Source of the DNA: Pirellulales bacterium
GTDB lineage: Bacteria > Planctomycetota > Planctomycetia > Pirellulales > Lacipirellulaceae
Length of the DNA: 33,872 bases
NCBI GenBank assembly: GCA_020849945.1
Contig: JADZFK010000105.1
Coordinates: forward strand, 1-33,872
Direction: 5' to 3'
A model generated the notes under the pieces. It was not told the origin of the DNA. It worked only from the letters and a program-made list of their open reading frames with translations, and ran no database searches. A program made the position numbers and the translations under genes. Shown here one piece after another: positions 15,838-23,933 of this stretch (its first letter is position 1; the number at the start of each line of letters is the position of its first letter).

Positions 15838-16902
15838 ATGAGTAAGACGCGCAAGATTGCTGTAATCGGTGGCGATGGCACGGGGCCGGAAGTTTCTGCC
15901 GAAGGGGTCAAGGTCCTTCAAGCGGTTGGCAAGCTGGAGGGGCTGCACTTTGAGCTTTCGCCGCTCGACTGGGGTGGTGATCGCTACCTGAAGACGGGCG
16001 CGGCCCTGCCCGAGGACGGGCTCGACCAACTTCGCAAGTTCGACGCGATTCTGCTCGGGGCCGTGGGGCATCCCGAGGTGGCCCCCGGCATACTGGAGCG
16101 AAAGTTGCTGCTCGATTTGCGGTTCGGGCTAGACCAGTACATCAACCTGCGGCCGGTGAAGCTGTTCCCGGGCGTCGAAACGCCGCTGAAGGACAAAGGT
16201 TGTGACGATATCGATTTCATCGTCGTCCGCGAAAACACCGAAGACCTGTACTGCGGCGCCGGTGGGTTTATGCATAAGGGCACGCCCTATGAGGTCGCAA
16301 CCCAGATGGCGATCTACACGCGCCGCGGTTGCGAACGTTGCATTCGCTACGCCTTTGAGCTAACGCGCAAACGCAACAACCCGAAGGGCAAGAAGCTTAC
16401 ACTGGTTGCCAAGACGAATGTGCTTACGGTGGGCCACGACCTGTGGTGGCGCACGTTCCAGGAGGTTGCCAAGGAATACCCCGACGTGCAGGCCGACTAC
16501 AATCACGTCGATGCCTGCTGCATGTGGATCGTCAAGAATCCCGAGTATTACGACGTGATCGTCACCACGAACATGTTTGGCGACATCATCACCGATCTTT
16601 CGGGGATCATCCAAGGCGGCATGGGGGTGGCGGCCGGCGGCAACATCAACCCAGAGGGGGTCAGCATGTTCGAGCCGATGGGTGGCAGCGCGCCGAAGTA
16701 CACCGGCACCGGTACAATCAACCCGATCGCCGCGATCAACGCCGTGAGCATGATGCTCGACCAACTCGGTGAAGTGAAGGCCGCCCAGCGCGTGATGAAC
16801 GCGATTATGCACGTGACGGGCACAAAAATGAAAAGCCAAGCCGCGGGTAAGATGGGCTACACAACTAGCCAAGTCGGCGACCTCGTGTGCGAAGCGTTGT
16901 AA
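15838..16902 (+). CDS. leuB: 3-isopropylmalate dehydrogenase family enzyme
   Basis: A 354-residue NAD-dependent decarboxylating dehydrogenase, most likely oxidising 3-isopropylmalate in leucine synthesis. Visible features: IGGDGTGPEV at the start; GAVGHPEVAPGILERKLLL; the paired arginines of LRFGLDQYINLRP, which in LeuB bind the malate part; VRENTEDLY; KTNVLTVG with the catalytic Lys; and the family signature NMFGDIITDLSGIIQGG with metal-binding Asp residues. FEPMGGSAP follows. Overall it is closest to the actinobacterial type of LeuB as I remember it. The TED sequence after RENT is closer to isocitrate or tartrate dehydrogenases, so another 2R-hydroxyacid substrate is possible. No other leucine gene adjoins it. 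The ATG at 15838 has no visible ribosome site. Confidence 0.85.
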   Translation: MSKTRKIAVIGGDGTGPEVSAEGVKVLQAVGKLEGLHFELSPLDWGGDRYLKTGAALPEDGLDQLRKFDAILLGAVGHPEVAPGILERKLLLDLRFGLDQYINLRPVKLFPGVETPLKDKGCDDIDFIVVRENTEDLYCGAGGFMHKGTPYEVATQMAIYTRRGCERCIRYAFELTRKRNNPKGKKLTLVAKTNVLTVGHDLWWRTFQEVAKEYPDVQADYNHVDACCMWIVKNPEYYDVIVTTNMFGDIITDLSGIIQGGMGVAAGGNINPEGVSMFEPMGGSAPKYTGTGTINPIAAINAVSMMLDQLGEVKAAQRVMNAIMHVTGTKMKSQAAGKMGYTTSQVGDLVCEAL

Positions 16903-17014
16903 TTGGTTGCCGAAGTGCCCATGGTGGCCCGTGTTGCTTTGCACAACACATAGCCCGGCCATTTTGGCCGAGAAAGTGCGGGTGAAGGAAACGCCGGGGG
17001 GTTAGGTGCTGGCT

Positions 17015-17035
17015 GCCGACCCGAAACGGGTCGGC
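17015..17035. repeat. Short GC hairpin, family with 11452
   Basis: Perfect 9-bp stem (17015-17023 with 17027-17035), AAA loop, TAT flank. Compared with 11452-11472 one stem pair is G-C there and C-G here, so pairing has been kept through a double change. Confidence 0.7.
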
Positions 17036-17110
17036 TATATGATTTCGATAAAGCCACTCCTGATCCCTCAAGCATTTTTTTGAGCAGTCAGACTCATTCC
17101 GGAGAAACCC

Positions 17111-18487
17111 ATGACAGAAATCGCAAGCAGCTTGTGTGATGATTCTTCTCGGCGGACGTTTCTCAAGTCAACAACGGCGATGGTCGGTGGGGCGTTGCTG
17201 ACCGGTGTCAATGCTCGCGTAGCGCAGGCAAGCCATCCTGGCGGAAGCGATGAGATCAAGGTGGCCCTTGTGGGTTGCGGTGGTCGCGGCACTGGGGCGG
17301 CCTTACAGGCCCTTGCAACCAATGGGAAAGTGACCCTTTGGGCAGCGGCCGATGCGTTTGAAGACAACTTGAAGTCGGGAATCAGGAGCATCGAGCAGCA
17401 GGTTAAGCGTGGCCGGCGTGATGGCGACCCCCTGCTGAAAGACGCAACGATCGACGTGCCCGCCGATCGGCAGTTTCATGGTCTCGACGCCTACCAACAT
17501 GCGATCGAAAGCGGTGCCGACCTGGTCATCTTGGCCACGCCCCCCGGTTTTCGGCCTTTGCACTTTGAAGCGGCCGTGGATGCCGGCAAGCACATCTTCA
17601 TGGAGAAACCCGTGGCCGTGGACGCGCCGGGCATCCGGCGGGTACTGGCGGCGAACGAGAAGGCGAAATCGAAGGAGCTCATGGTGGCCGTCGGGCTGCA
17701 GCGGCGGCACGACCCCCGTTATCTTGAAGCCATCGATCGCGTTCGCAATGGCGCGATCGGCGATGTCATCGCCACGCGGGTCTACTGGAACTCGGGCGGC
17801 TTATGGGTTCGACCTCGTGTGAAAGGCCAGACCGAAATGGAATACCAGATGCGCAACTGGTACTACTTCACCTGGCTCTGCGGCGATCATATCGTTGAGC
17901 AGCACATCCACAATTTGGATATCGGCAACTGGCTGCATGGCGAGCATCCGATTTCGGCCCAGGGCATGGGCGGTCGACAGGTTCGCACGGGCAAGGAGTT
18001 CGGTCAAATCTTCGACCACCACGCCGTGGAATTCACATTTGCGAATGGTTCCAAGATGTTCAGCCAGTGCCGACATATGGACGGTTGCGAATCGGAAGTT
18101 CGCGAACATGCCCACGGCTCGAAAGGAACCCTTGATATTGACGATAATGACGGCGCTTTCTTCACCACAATGGAGAAAGGCAGTTGGCAGATCAAGGAAC
18201 CGAAGCTCAACAATCATCACCAGGAACACCACGACATGTTCGCGGCCCTGCGAGCCGGTCGGGTCTACAACGAGTGCCAGTACGGGGCCGAAGCTACCAT
18301 GACGGCCATCCTCGGCCGCATGGCGACCTACTCGGGAAGGGCCTTGAATTGGGAAGAAGCCCTGGCAAAAGGCACCGATCTATCGCCAAAGATTTACGAC
18401 TTTGCCGCCGAGCCACCCGTTCTTCCGAATAAGGACGGCTTCTACCCCGTGCCCGTGCCCGGGAAATTCAACGCACTCGAAGGGTGA
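17111..18487 (+). CDS. Gfo/Idh/MocA oxidoreductase, Tat-exported
   Basis: A 458-residue NAD(P)-dependent oxidoreductase, probably acting on a sugar or polyol outside the cytoplasm. A Tat signal is clear: SRRTFLKS (Arg14, Arg15), a hydrophobic stretch, and likely cleavage near VAQAS (about residue 40). The Rossmann fold begins at KVALVGCGGRGTG, and the family motif MEKPVAVD places the conserved Lys at residue 166. The C-terminal domain carries DHIVEQHIHNLDIGNWLHG, typical of the secreted planctomycete members of this family. Such proteins are abundant in planctomycetes; whether they bind cofactor after export is usually inferred from Tat use. GGAG (17101-17104) sits 6 nt before the ATG. Convergent with the chemotaxis locus. 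Confidence 0.88.
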   Translation: MTEIASSLCDDSSRRTFLKSTTAMVGGALLTGVNARVAQASHPGGSDEIKVALVGCGGRGTGAALQALATNGKVTLWAAADAFEDNLKSGIRSIEQQVKRGRRDGDPLLKDATIDVPADRQFHGLDAYQHAIESGADLVILATPPGFRPLHFEAAVDAGKHIFMEKPVAVDAPGIRRVLAANEKAKSKELMVAVGLQRRHDPRYLEAIDRVRNGAIGDVIATRVYWNSGGLWVRPRVKGQTEMEYQMRNWYYFTWLCGDHIVEQHIHNLDIGNWLHGEHPISAQGMGGRQVRTGKEFGQIFDHHAVEFTFANGSKMFSQCRHMDGCESEVREHAHGSKGTLDIDDNDGAFFTTMEKGSWQIKEPKLNNHHQEHHDMFAALRAGRVYNECQYGAEATMTAILGRMATYSGRALNWEEALAKGTDLSPKIYDFAAEPPVLPNKDGFYPVPVPGKFNALEG

Positions 18488-18558
18488 TCCGGAATAAAGA
18501 ACCGCCGGCAAGCGACTCAATTTGCGAAGTCTTCCGAGCAGAAAGAGTCGAACCCCCG

Positions 18559-18616
18559 GCCAATCTTGTTATGCTGTCGATCTATCTCGGCGTGTCCGTT
18601 GTTTCGTTGTGGTGAA
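18559..18616. repeat. Dispersed repeat, family with 31009
   Basis: Shares a pattern with 31009-31064: TGTTAT, then a GAT region, then GTCCGT and a CGT-GTGGTGA end, with small gaps. It lies between the convergent oxidoreductase and cheX genes. Similarity is moderate and judged by eye. Confidence 0.4.
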
Positions 18617-18651
18617 ACGCAGGCTCGAAACACGACGGATCCGGCGATACT

Positions 18652-19125
18652 TTACACGGCTGCCGGATCGACTTCCGTGATGCCAACCTCGACGCACACC
18701 GGCCCGATGCTCGACTCGAACGGCAGCGAGATGGGGGTCGAATTCGACGGAAATCCGATCGAATGGTTCTTCCCGCAGATGACGCTTGGCAACCCCACGC
18801 TGAGCTGATACTGGGCAAGTTGTGCCTTGGCCGCCCCGGCGATCATGTTGGTCACCTCGCCCACCGCATCGATGACATCGCGGTTCAACTCTGGCGGGGC
18901 TTCGCCAAGCATGGTTTCGGCCACCTTGATTGCCGTATCGCGTCCAAGGCTCACCACGACCATTCCTTGGCATTTGCCGGTAAGCCCAATGAGGCCGCTG
19001 ACTTCGTACTCGGGCGAGTGGCTCTGCTTGAGCGAAGGTTCGCCACGCGAGAGTTCGCAACCCAGCATGGTCTGAAAGACCGACGAGGTTGCGCCAAGGA
19101 ACGGGTTCACAAGTTCAGCTTTCAT
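18652..19125 (-). CDS. cheX: CheX-like CheY-P phosphatase
   Basis: A 157-residue protein of the CheC/CheX/FliY class, predicted to speed dephosphorylation of CheY-P and so end the chemotaxis signal. The catalytic signature D-x3-E-x2-N is seen in DAVGEVTNMIAGAAK, with a Pro about 20 residues on. One such motif, rather than two, fits CheX more than CheC. Supporting segments are GLIGLTGKCQGMVVVSL and the C-terminal VEVGITEV strand. No CheZ or CheD is in the window. It is the last gene of the chemotaxis locus, 281 nt after a CheY gene, the likely partner. That gap holds a strong hairpin (19261-19297) which could reduce or separate its expression. A second CheX-like gene lies at 20598. Confidence 0.78.
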   Translation of the reverse strand: MKAELVNPFLGATSSVFQTMLGCELSRGEPSLKQSHSPEYEVSGLIGLTGKCQGMVVVSLGRDTAIKVAETMLGEAPPELNRDVIDAVGEVTNMIAGAAKAQLAQYQLSVGLPSVICGKNHSIGFPSNSTPISLPFESSIGPVCVEVGITEVDPAAV

Positions 19126-19260
19126 GAGGTTCTTTCTTGGATGTCAATCGTTCCGTGGAATTGCAGGTTCGGCTTACGGTCAGTTGGCATGTGTGGGATG
19201 GCGGCGCGAGGTCTGCAAGACTTATAGCGGTTAAAGGTTTGGGCCAACCAGTTCTTTGCG

Positions 19261-19297
19261 ATCGATCAGCCCCCGGCTTTGCCGAGGGGTGATCGAT
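19261..19297. promoter_or_regulatory. Strong hairpin between cheY and cheX
   Basis: Stem ATCGATCA/TGATCGAT (19261-19268 with 19290-19297), CCCC/GGGG (19270-19273 with 19286-19289) and CGGC/GCCG (19274-19277 with 19281-19284), loop TTT. G19269 and A19285 are single bulges, giving 16 pairs. A T4 follows on the plus strand only, so on the transcribed minus strand it is not a standard terminator. It may process or stabilise the message. Confidence 0.55.
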
Positions 19298-19406
19298 TTT
19301 CAGTTTCTTGATACTCGATTGCTATGGATCGGCCTTGGGGGGATGGCCTTCCGTTTCAGTACAATGTGCGTGCCTTGGGGTAAGCTTCTTCGGCACTGCC
19401 GTTCAC

Positions 19407-19772
19407 TTATGCTTGGGTGTATTTCTCCAGCTTCGCCTGCAGCGCTTCTTGCGTAAAAGGTTTCGTGAGGTAGTCGGTGATGCCGGCTTGGATCGCCTCC
19501 ACGACACGGCCCTTTTCCGCTTCCGTAGTGATCATGAAGATCGGCACCTTCGACCCCAGCGCGCGAATGTCACGCGTGAGATCGAGGCCCGACTTATTCG
19601 GCATGTTCCAGTCGGTGAGGACGAGGCCGATTTCCGAACCTTGAAATACGCTCAATGCCTCGGCGCCGTCGGCGGCTTCCACCGTATCGGCAAAACCCGA
19701 CGCGTTTAGCGCCCGAATGACAATCTTTCGCATCGTGCCGGAGTCATCGACAACCAAAACTTTCTTGCTCAT
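19407..19772 (-). CDS. cheY: CheY-type response regulator
   Basis: A stand-alone 121-residue receiver domain. All conserved positions are present: acidic pair Asp9 and Asp10, phospho-acceptor Asp54 in LTDWNMP, Thr82 in MITTEAE and Lys104 in LTKPF. No output domain exists, so it signals by binding a partner, in chemotaxis the flagellar switch or a competing sink. A very good ribosome site, AAGGAG (19778-19783), lies 5 nt before the ATG, the strongest in this locus. It belongs to the minus-strand chemotaxis cluster, 126 nt after the unknown membrane-anchored gene and upstream of a CheX-like phosphatase. It differs clearly from the other receiver at 23148, so the two probably do different jobs. 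Confidence 0.9.
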   Translation of the reverse strand: MSKKVLVVDDSGTMRKIVIRALNASGFADTVEAADGAEALSVFQGSEIGLVLTDWNMPNKSGLDLTRDIRALGSKVPIFMITTEAEKGRVVEAIQAGITDYLTKPFTQEALQAKLEKYTQA

Positions 19773-19898
19773 GGCTTCTCCTTGTATGGAATGAATGTTG
19801 TTTTAGTTAGGATTAAAGGGTAATAACTTCGGATTGAACTTGGATTCGATGGATTGGCTTCGCGGTCGCAGTCGCGCTATCGTTCAACACATGGGTCC

Positions 19899-20558
19899 TC
19901 ACGCATCGGGCTTGCTAGAAGCCACGCACCGCTGTTGGCGATAGAGCAGTTCGATTTCGCGATCCAATATTTCCACAACTTCATCCACGCTCAGCGTAAA
20001 ATCGAGTGAATTCATGTTGGAAAGAGTCGTTTCGATCTGGGCCGCGAACATTTCGACGGCCATCATCGATTTCCCTTCCACAAGCGCTTGGGTCGCGTCA
20101 TCCAGCTTTTCTCCTCGCAAGCAGCTTTCAAACTGGGAGTACCATTCGATGGCGCAGGCCTTCATTTGTTCGGCCGCCTGCTGCGTGAGCTTCATGTCTT
20201 GGGCCATGAGGCAGTACCGCGTGCGGTCCTGGATGTCTCGCATCTGCACCGCAAACTCGGTCCACGACTTGATTCGACCTGGTGCCGCTGGCTTCGGTTC
20301 CTCCGCAGGTTCTTCGGCCACGGTTGGTGGCTTCTTTTCAGGCTCCTCCGCCGGTTCCTCCGCCGGTGCGGTGGTGGCGGGTGCCTTCTTTTCGGGGTCC
20401 AGGATGTCGTCGGGCAGGTCGATATCGGCCCGCACACGCGGCTCTGCTTGCAATACCGGCGGAACGCTGGGTGGCTCTGCGGGAACCGCCAGCATCCGTG
20501 CCAGGAGCACCCCAAGGCACACATTGGTGATCGCAATGATCGACACGTAGGCAATCAC
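19899..20558 (-). CDS. Unknown membrane-anchored chemotaxis-locus protein
   Basis: A 219-residue protein I do not recognise. Residues 2-24 (IAYVSIIAITNVCLGVLLA) form one transmembrane segment. Residues 25-95 are an acidic, Pro-rich linker with several EPAEEP-type units (APAEEPAEEPEKKP, AEEPAEEPKPA). The C-terminal 120 residues are predicted helical and acidic, with AQDMKLTQQAAEQMKACAIEW and a tail VDEVVEILDREIELLYRQQ. The layout is a membrane anchor, an extended spacer and a helical bundle. GTG at 20558 is the start, with GAGG 9 nt upstream. It sits between a CheX-like and a CheY gene with small gaps on one side, which suggests a chemotaxis role such as tethering a signalling protein; that is inference from position only. 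Confidence 0.65.
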   Translation of the reverse strand: MIAYVSIIAITNVCLGVLLARMLAVPAEPPSVPPVLQAEPRVRADIDLPDDILDPEKKAPATTAPAEEPAEEPEKKPPTVAEEPAEEPKPAAPGRIKSWTEFAVQMRDIQDRTRYCLMAQDMKLTQQAAEQMKACAIEWYSQFESCLRGEKLDDATQALVEGKSMMAVEMFAAQIETTLSNMNSLDFTLSVDEVVEILDREIELLYRQQRCVASSKPDA

Positions 20559-20597
20559 CGTAAAGTACCTCGCGGCGGGCAGTCACGACCATCTTAA

Positions 20598-21053
20598 CTA
20601 CGCCCGAACGGGTTGCTCATAGAGCCGGACTCGGAACATGCCCGACTCGCAGAGCATCGTCACTTCTTCAATCAACTCGGCACCCGGCACCTGAACGCCC
20701 AATTCCTTACCGGCCACAACGGTCGGCAGCGAGAGATAGAGCGGGCCTGGCAACAGGCTCTTCAAGTTTCCGCCGATCATGTTCGATAGCTCCGCGACGA
20801 CATCGCGCTCATCATCCTTGGTGACGTCGTCCGAGCCGATCTGTAACATCGCGGCCGCACCACCGCGAGCGACATTGGCTGAAACGCCGAACACAACCGT
20901 AACGGGTTGAGCGCCCGCAATTTGAATGGTGCTGATCAGCGATTCCTCGCAAGGCACGTCCCCTTCGGGGTGACGCACGACCTCCATGCCCAACATGGTG
21001 GCAAAGATCGATTGAACAATTTGCTCGATTTGAGTGTCGTAAGTGGTTTCCAT
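20598..21053 (-). CDS. cheX: CheX-like phosphatase, second copy
   Basis: A 151-residue member of the CheC/CheX phosphatase class. The signature D-x3-E-x2-N is present in RDVVAELSNMIGGNLKSLLP, with the second Pro later in LSLPTVV. The N-terminal stretch IVQSIFATMLGMEV aligns with VFQTMLGCEL in the 18652 protein, showing they are paralogues, but the rest has diverged widely. Predicted role: removing phosphate from one of the two CheY proteins of the locus. The gene is 24 nt downstream of cheR and 39 nt upstream of the unknown membrane-anchored gene, so it is probably co-transcribed with cheB and cheR. Function as phosphatase rather than CheC-like regulator is inferred. Confidence 0.75.
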   Translation of the reverse strand: METTYDTQIEQIVQSIFATMLGMEVVRHPEGDVPCEESLISTIQIAGAQPVTVVFGVSANVARGGAAAMLQIGSDDVTKDDERDVVAELSNMIGGNLKSLLPGPLYLSLPTVVAGKELGVQVPGAELIEEVTMLCESGMFRVRLYEQPVRA

Positions 21054-21077
21054 GTTCCGCTCTTTCAGTGAGTGGGG

Positions 21078-21905
21078 TTACTTGACTCGATAGAATACGC
21101 TATGATCGGCTTCAATACGCTCGAAGGCCGCATCCAAACCCATGGTGGTTTCCGCGGCACCGAGGAACAGCACGGCATTCGGTGCCATGACTTGTCTTAC
21201 CTTCCGTAGAATCTCCCGCTTCGTATCTGGCGAGAAATAGATCAGCACGTTACGCAAGAAGACCACGTCCATCGACGGCATCGTGGGCCACGGCTCGACA
21301 AAGTTGAGCTTCGTGAACTTGGTACAGGCTCGCAAATCCGGGCGAACTTGCCAGGTCATCCCATCGCGCTCAAAGTATTTCAACATGAGCGGGGCGGGTA
21401 GTCCGCGATTCATTTCGATCTGGCTGAACTTGCCAGCCCGGGCTCGGCCTAGCACTTCCTCCGAAATATCCGTTCCCTGCAGGTGAACGTTCCAGGTTGC
21501 AAGCTGCGGGAAGTGTTCGCGGATCAACATCGCGATCGAGTACAGTTCTTGCCCCGTCGAACAGGCGGCCGACCAAATGTTCAGCATCCGCTTGGACGCG
21601 CGCAATTGGCATAGCTCGGGCAGAATCTTCGTCCGCAACGCCGTAAACGGGTGGATGTCGCGGTAGAAGCTTGTCTCGTTTGTGGTCATAGCCTCGACAA
21701 GCCTGCGCTCCAACTCTGGCTGCCGACTCACGCGCACACCTTGGATGAAGTCGTTGGTCGTGGTGTAACCGTTGAGTTTCGCAAGCGGCATCAAGCGGGC
21801 CTCGATGAGGTAGCTTTTGCTTGCTTCTAATTCAATCGCCGAGCGGTCGCGTACGATGCCGCACACGTACGACAGGGCGTCTGGAGTAATGGCTGCGGTA
21901 GTCAT
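21078..21905 (-). CDS. cheR: Chemoreceptor methyltransferase CheR
   Basis: A 275-residue enzyme that methylates glutamates of chemoreceptors with SAM, raising kinase activity during adaptation. The helical N-terminal domain covers residues 1-70. NETSFYRD follows, then the SAM-binding region IWSAACSTGQELYSIAM, the acidic LQGTDISEEVLGRAR motif, and FLRNVLIYFSPDTKREIL, all standard for CheR. Length is typical. The ATG at 21905 is preferred; an in-frame TTG lies two codons upstream. It begins 10 nt after cheB ends, so the adaptation pair is expressed together. The receptor in this locus ends in GNHSLAV rather than the NWETF-type CheR tether. Confidence 0.93.
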   Translation of the reverse strand: MTTAAITPDALSYVCGIVRDRSAIELEASKSYLIEARLMPLAKLNGYTTTNDFIQGVRVSRQPELERRLVEAMTTNETSFYRDIHPFTALRTKILPELCQLRASKRMLNIWSAACSTGQELYSIAMLIREHFPQLATWNVHLQGTDISEEVLGRARAGKFSQIEMNRGLPAPLMLKYFERDGMTWQVRPDLRACTKFTKLNFVEPWPTMPSMDVVFLRNVLIYFSPDTKREILRKVRQVMAPNAVLFLGAAETTMGLDAAFERIEADHSVFYRVK

Positions 21906-21915
21906 GGTCAAGTTC

Positions 21916-22998
21916 TCAACATGCGGCTAACTGGCGCCGCCCCATGGAAACGTGTCGAAGTATTTCGTTTGGTATGGAACCGAGCGGCAACACCTGGCTG
22001 GCGAGGCCCGCCTCGGTCACGGCGCGGGGCATCCCCCACACCACGCAACTGGCTTCATCTTGGGCGATAACACTTCCGCCGGTATGAACAATGCTCTCGC
22101 TGCCACGAGCACCGTCTTGCCCCATGCCGGTTAGCACGACCCCCAGCGAGCCAACCCCATACACGTTGGCCACCGAGCGGAAGAGTACGTCGACGGCGGG
22201 CCGACAGGAATTCTCCGGCGGACCTTGCGTTAAGACCGTCTTCACGGCCACGCCGTCGCGACGAAGTTCCATGTGGTAATCGCCTGGGGCGATGTACACA
22301 TGCCCCGGCTCGATCCTCTCACCACCCCGCGCTTCGACGACCGTCAAGGCCGATTCTTGATGGAGCCGATCGGCCAGGTGCTTCGTAAACACGGGGGGCA
22401 TGTGTTGAACGATGACGATCGGCACCGGCACACTGCCCGGCAAAGCTTTCAGTACGGCCGTCAACGCTTGTGGCCCGCCCGTCGAGGAGCCAATCGCCAC
22501 GATATCGTAAGTACGATTCCCACGCGGCTTGCGCTCGATATGCAACCGCTGCGGCAAGGGCAATCGTGCTACCGCCTGCGAGGCAGTATTGAACGGGCAT
22601 AATGCCTTGATCTTTGGCAGCAGTTGCTCTTTCACGCACTGCATGCCGGCCGTCACGCTTCCCACATTGGCCGGCTTGGTTACGTAGTCGGTGGCGCCGC
22701 GAGCTAACGCATCGAGCGTCGCCATCGCGCCCCGCGAACAGAGTGTACTAAACATGATCACCGGCAACTTCGGAAACTTCTTCCGCAGCTCCGGCAACGT
22801 CTCCAGACCGTCCATGATCGGCATCTCGATGTCCATCGTCACCAGGTCTGGATTGATCTGCGTCAACTTCGCAAGCGCAATCTGACCGTTCGGGGCCGTC
22901 CCAGCCACCTCGATCTCCGCGTCTTGACAGAGAATATCCGTCAGCAGCCGGCGGATCACCACCGAGTCGTCAACCACTAGTACGCGTATCTTCTTCAT
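21916..22998 (-). CDS. cheB: Chemotaxis methylesterase CheB
   Basis: A 360-residue protein-glutamate methylesterase/glutamine deamidase that removes receptor methyl groups when phosphorylated by CheA. The N-terminal receiver has Asp10, Asp11 and phospho-acceptor Asp56 (TMDIEMP). A linker of about 35 residues leads to the catalytic domain with the triad Ser172 (IGSSTGGP), His199 (VQHMPP) and Asp295 (GMGQDGA). All are intact. MPRAVTEAG and the C-terminal LGSIPNEILRH are typical. It lies between the receiver gene at 23148 and cheR. No clear ribosome site precedes the ATG. Confidence 0.94.
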   Translation of the reverse strand: MKKIRVLVVDDSVVIRRLLTDILCQDAEIEVAGTAPNGQIALAKLTQINPDLVTMDIEMPIMDGLETLPELRKKFPKLPVIMFSTLCSRGAMATLDALARGATDYVTKPANVGSVTAGMQCVKEQLLPKIKALCPFNTASQAVARLPLPQRLHIERKPRGNRTYDIVAIGSSTGGPQALTAVLKALPGSVPVPIVIVQHMPPVFTKHLADRLHQESALTVVEARGGERIEPGHVYIAPGDYHMELRRDGVAVKTVLTQGPPENSCRPAVDVLFRSVANVYGVGSLGVVLTGMGQDGARGSESIVHTGGSVIAQDEASCVVWGMPRAVTEAGLASQVLPLGSIPNEILRHVSMGRRQLAAC

Positions 22999-23147
22999 GG
23001 GGTAGGCAAGGTGAATCGGTGGTCGTTAGGAAGTGGGTGGATCGCTTTCAACGAATTCGTGGTCTTCGTGGCTACGCGGTGCGAAGGTCGATTTCTCAAG
23101 GTCGCGCGAGTTCGAGCGGCTTTCCTGCTTCTATCGGAACGCCGTGC

Positions 23148-23513
23148 TTAAACCACGCCAACGAGCTTGAGCTTATCGACAAGCCCGTCCTTGGCGAACG
23201 GTTTCATCAGGTACTCGTCGGCCCCGGCGCTTAAGGCTCGCAGCATCTGCTCCGGTTCCGTTTCCGTGGTCACCATCAGGATGACCATGCCCGAGTAACG
23301 CGCATCGTCACGAACGGCCTTGATGAATTCGAGCCCGTCCATTTCGGGCATGTTCCAGTCGACGAGGATCACGTCGGGGCGCGGTCCTTCTTGAAGCCGC
23401 TCGAGCGCCTCCTTGCCGTGACATGCATCGCATGTATCAAAACCCAACTCGCTGAGGATTTCACCCTCGATTCGTCGGATGGGACGAGAATCGTCGATAA
23501 TCATTGCTCGCAT
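23148..23513 (-). CDS. CheY-type response regulator
   Basis: A single receiver domain of 121 residues. Asp7 and Asp8 form the acidic pocket, Asp52 (LVDWNMP) is the phospho-acceptor, VTTETEPE holds the conserved Thr, and LMKPF holds the conserved Lys. MRAMIIDDSR begins the fold, so the start is placed at 23513, where AGGA lies about 9 nt upstream; the frame itself extends to a TTG at 23537 inside unlikely sequence. It is the first gene after the repeat-filled gap downstream of the receptor gene and stands 149 nt before cheB. It could be the CheY serving the flagellar motor or an adaptation sink; the sequence does not decide. Confidence 0.87.
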   Translation of the reverse strand: MRAMIIDDSRPIRRIEGEILSELGFDTCDACHGKEALERLQEGPRPDVILVDWNMPEMDGLEFIKAVRDDARYSGMVILMVTTETEPEQMLRALSAGADEYLMKPFAKDGLVDKLKLVGVV

Positions 23514-23713
23514 AGGTTCATTCCTACTTTGTTCCAAGAGGAAAACGGTTATTGATGACTGCGCAGTGAATGGACCCTTGCGAGACGTTTAACCCGGAGC
23601 CAACGGCGACGGAACGTAAGGATGTACTTCGCTTTTGGCTCGGAGTTAATCAAGCAACGGGGCATTCGCTGCGCGGTTATCAATAACAACAATTCATGTT
23701 CTTTTTCCACTGC

Positions 23714-23886
23714 CTTTCCTCGTGTAAAGGAAAGACGGCGGGTCGAGCCAGCCTCGGCGGGCCACCGCGTGGGTGGCCCGCCGCGCTGCTCTTGCGTTAC
23801 TTCATAGGTAGGGGCCGCGAGCCGAGCGGCCCTACCGAATGACCGAATTCCGTCATCCGTCATCCGTCATTCGAGAATTCGTCATT
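23714..23886. repeat. Hairpin and heptamer repeat cluster
   Basis: Within the 420-nt gap between the receptor gene and the next receiver gene: a 6-bp hairpin CTTTCC/GGAAAG (23714-23719 with 23729-23734), a perfect 11-bp hairpin (23756-23766 with 23772-23782, loop GCGTG), a GTAGGG-type hairpin (23808-23835, one bulge), and heptamers CGTCATC, CGTCATC, CGTCATT (23851-23871) with another CGTCATT at 23880-23886. No gene is seen. No minus-strand T-run follows the hairpins, so they are repeats or message-processing structures more than terminators. Confidence 0.65.
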
Positions 23887-23933
23887 CTCGTCCGCCTCGG
23901 CTCGGCGGACCTACTGGCCTATGTGGTTCCAAA

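Noticed and set aside
23851-23886. Tandem CGTCATC heptamers as a possible CRISPR-like array
   Set aside because: Units are 7 nt and contiguous with no spacers, and no cas gene is present.
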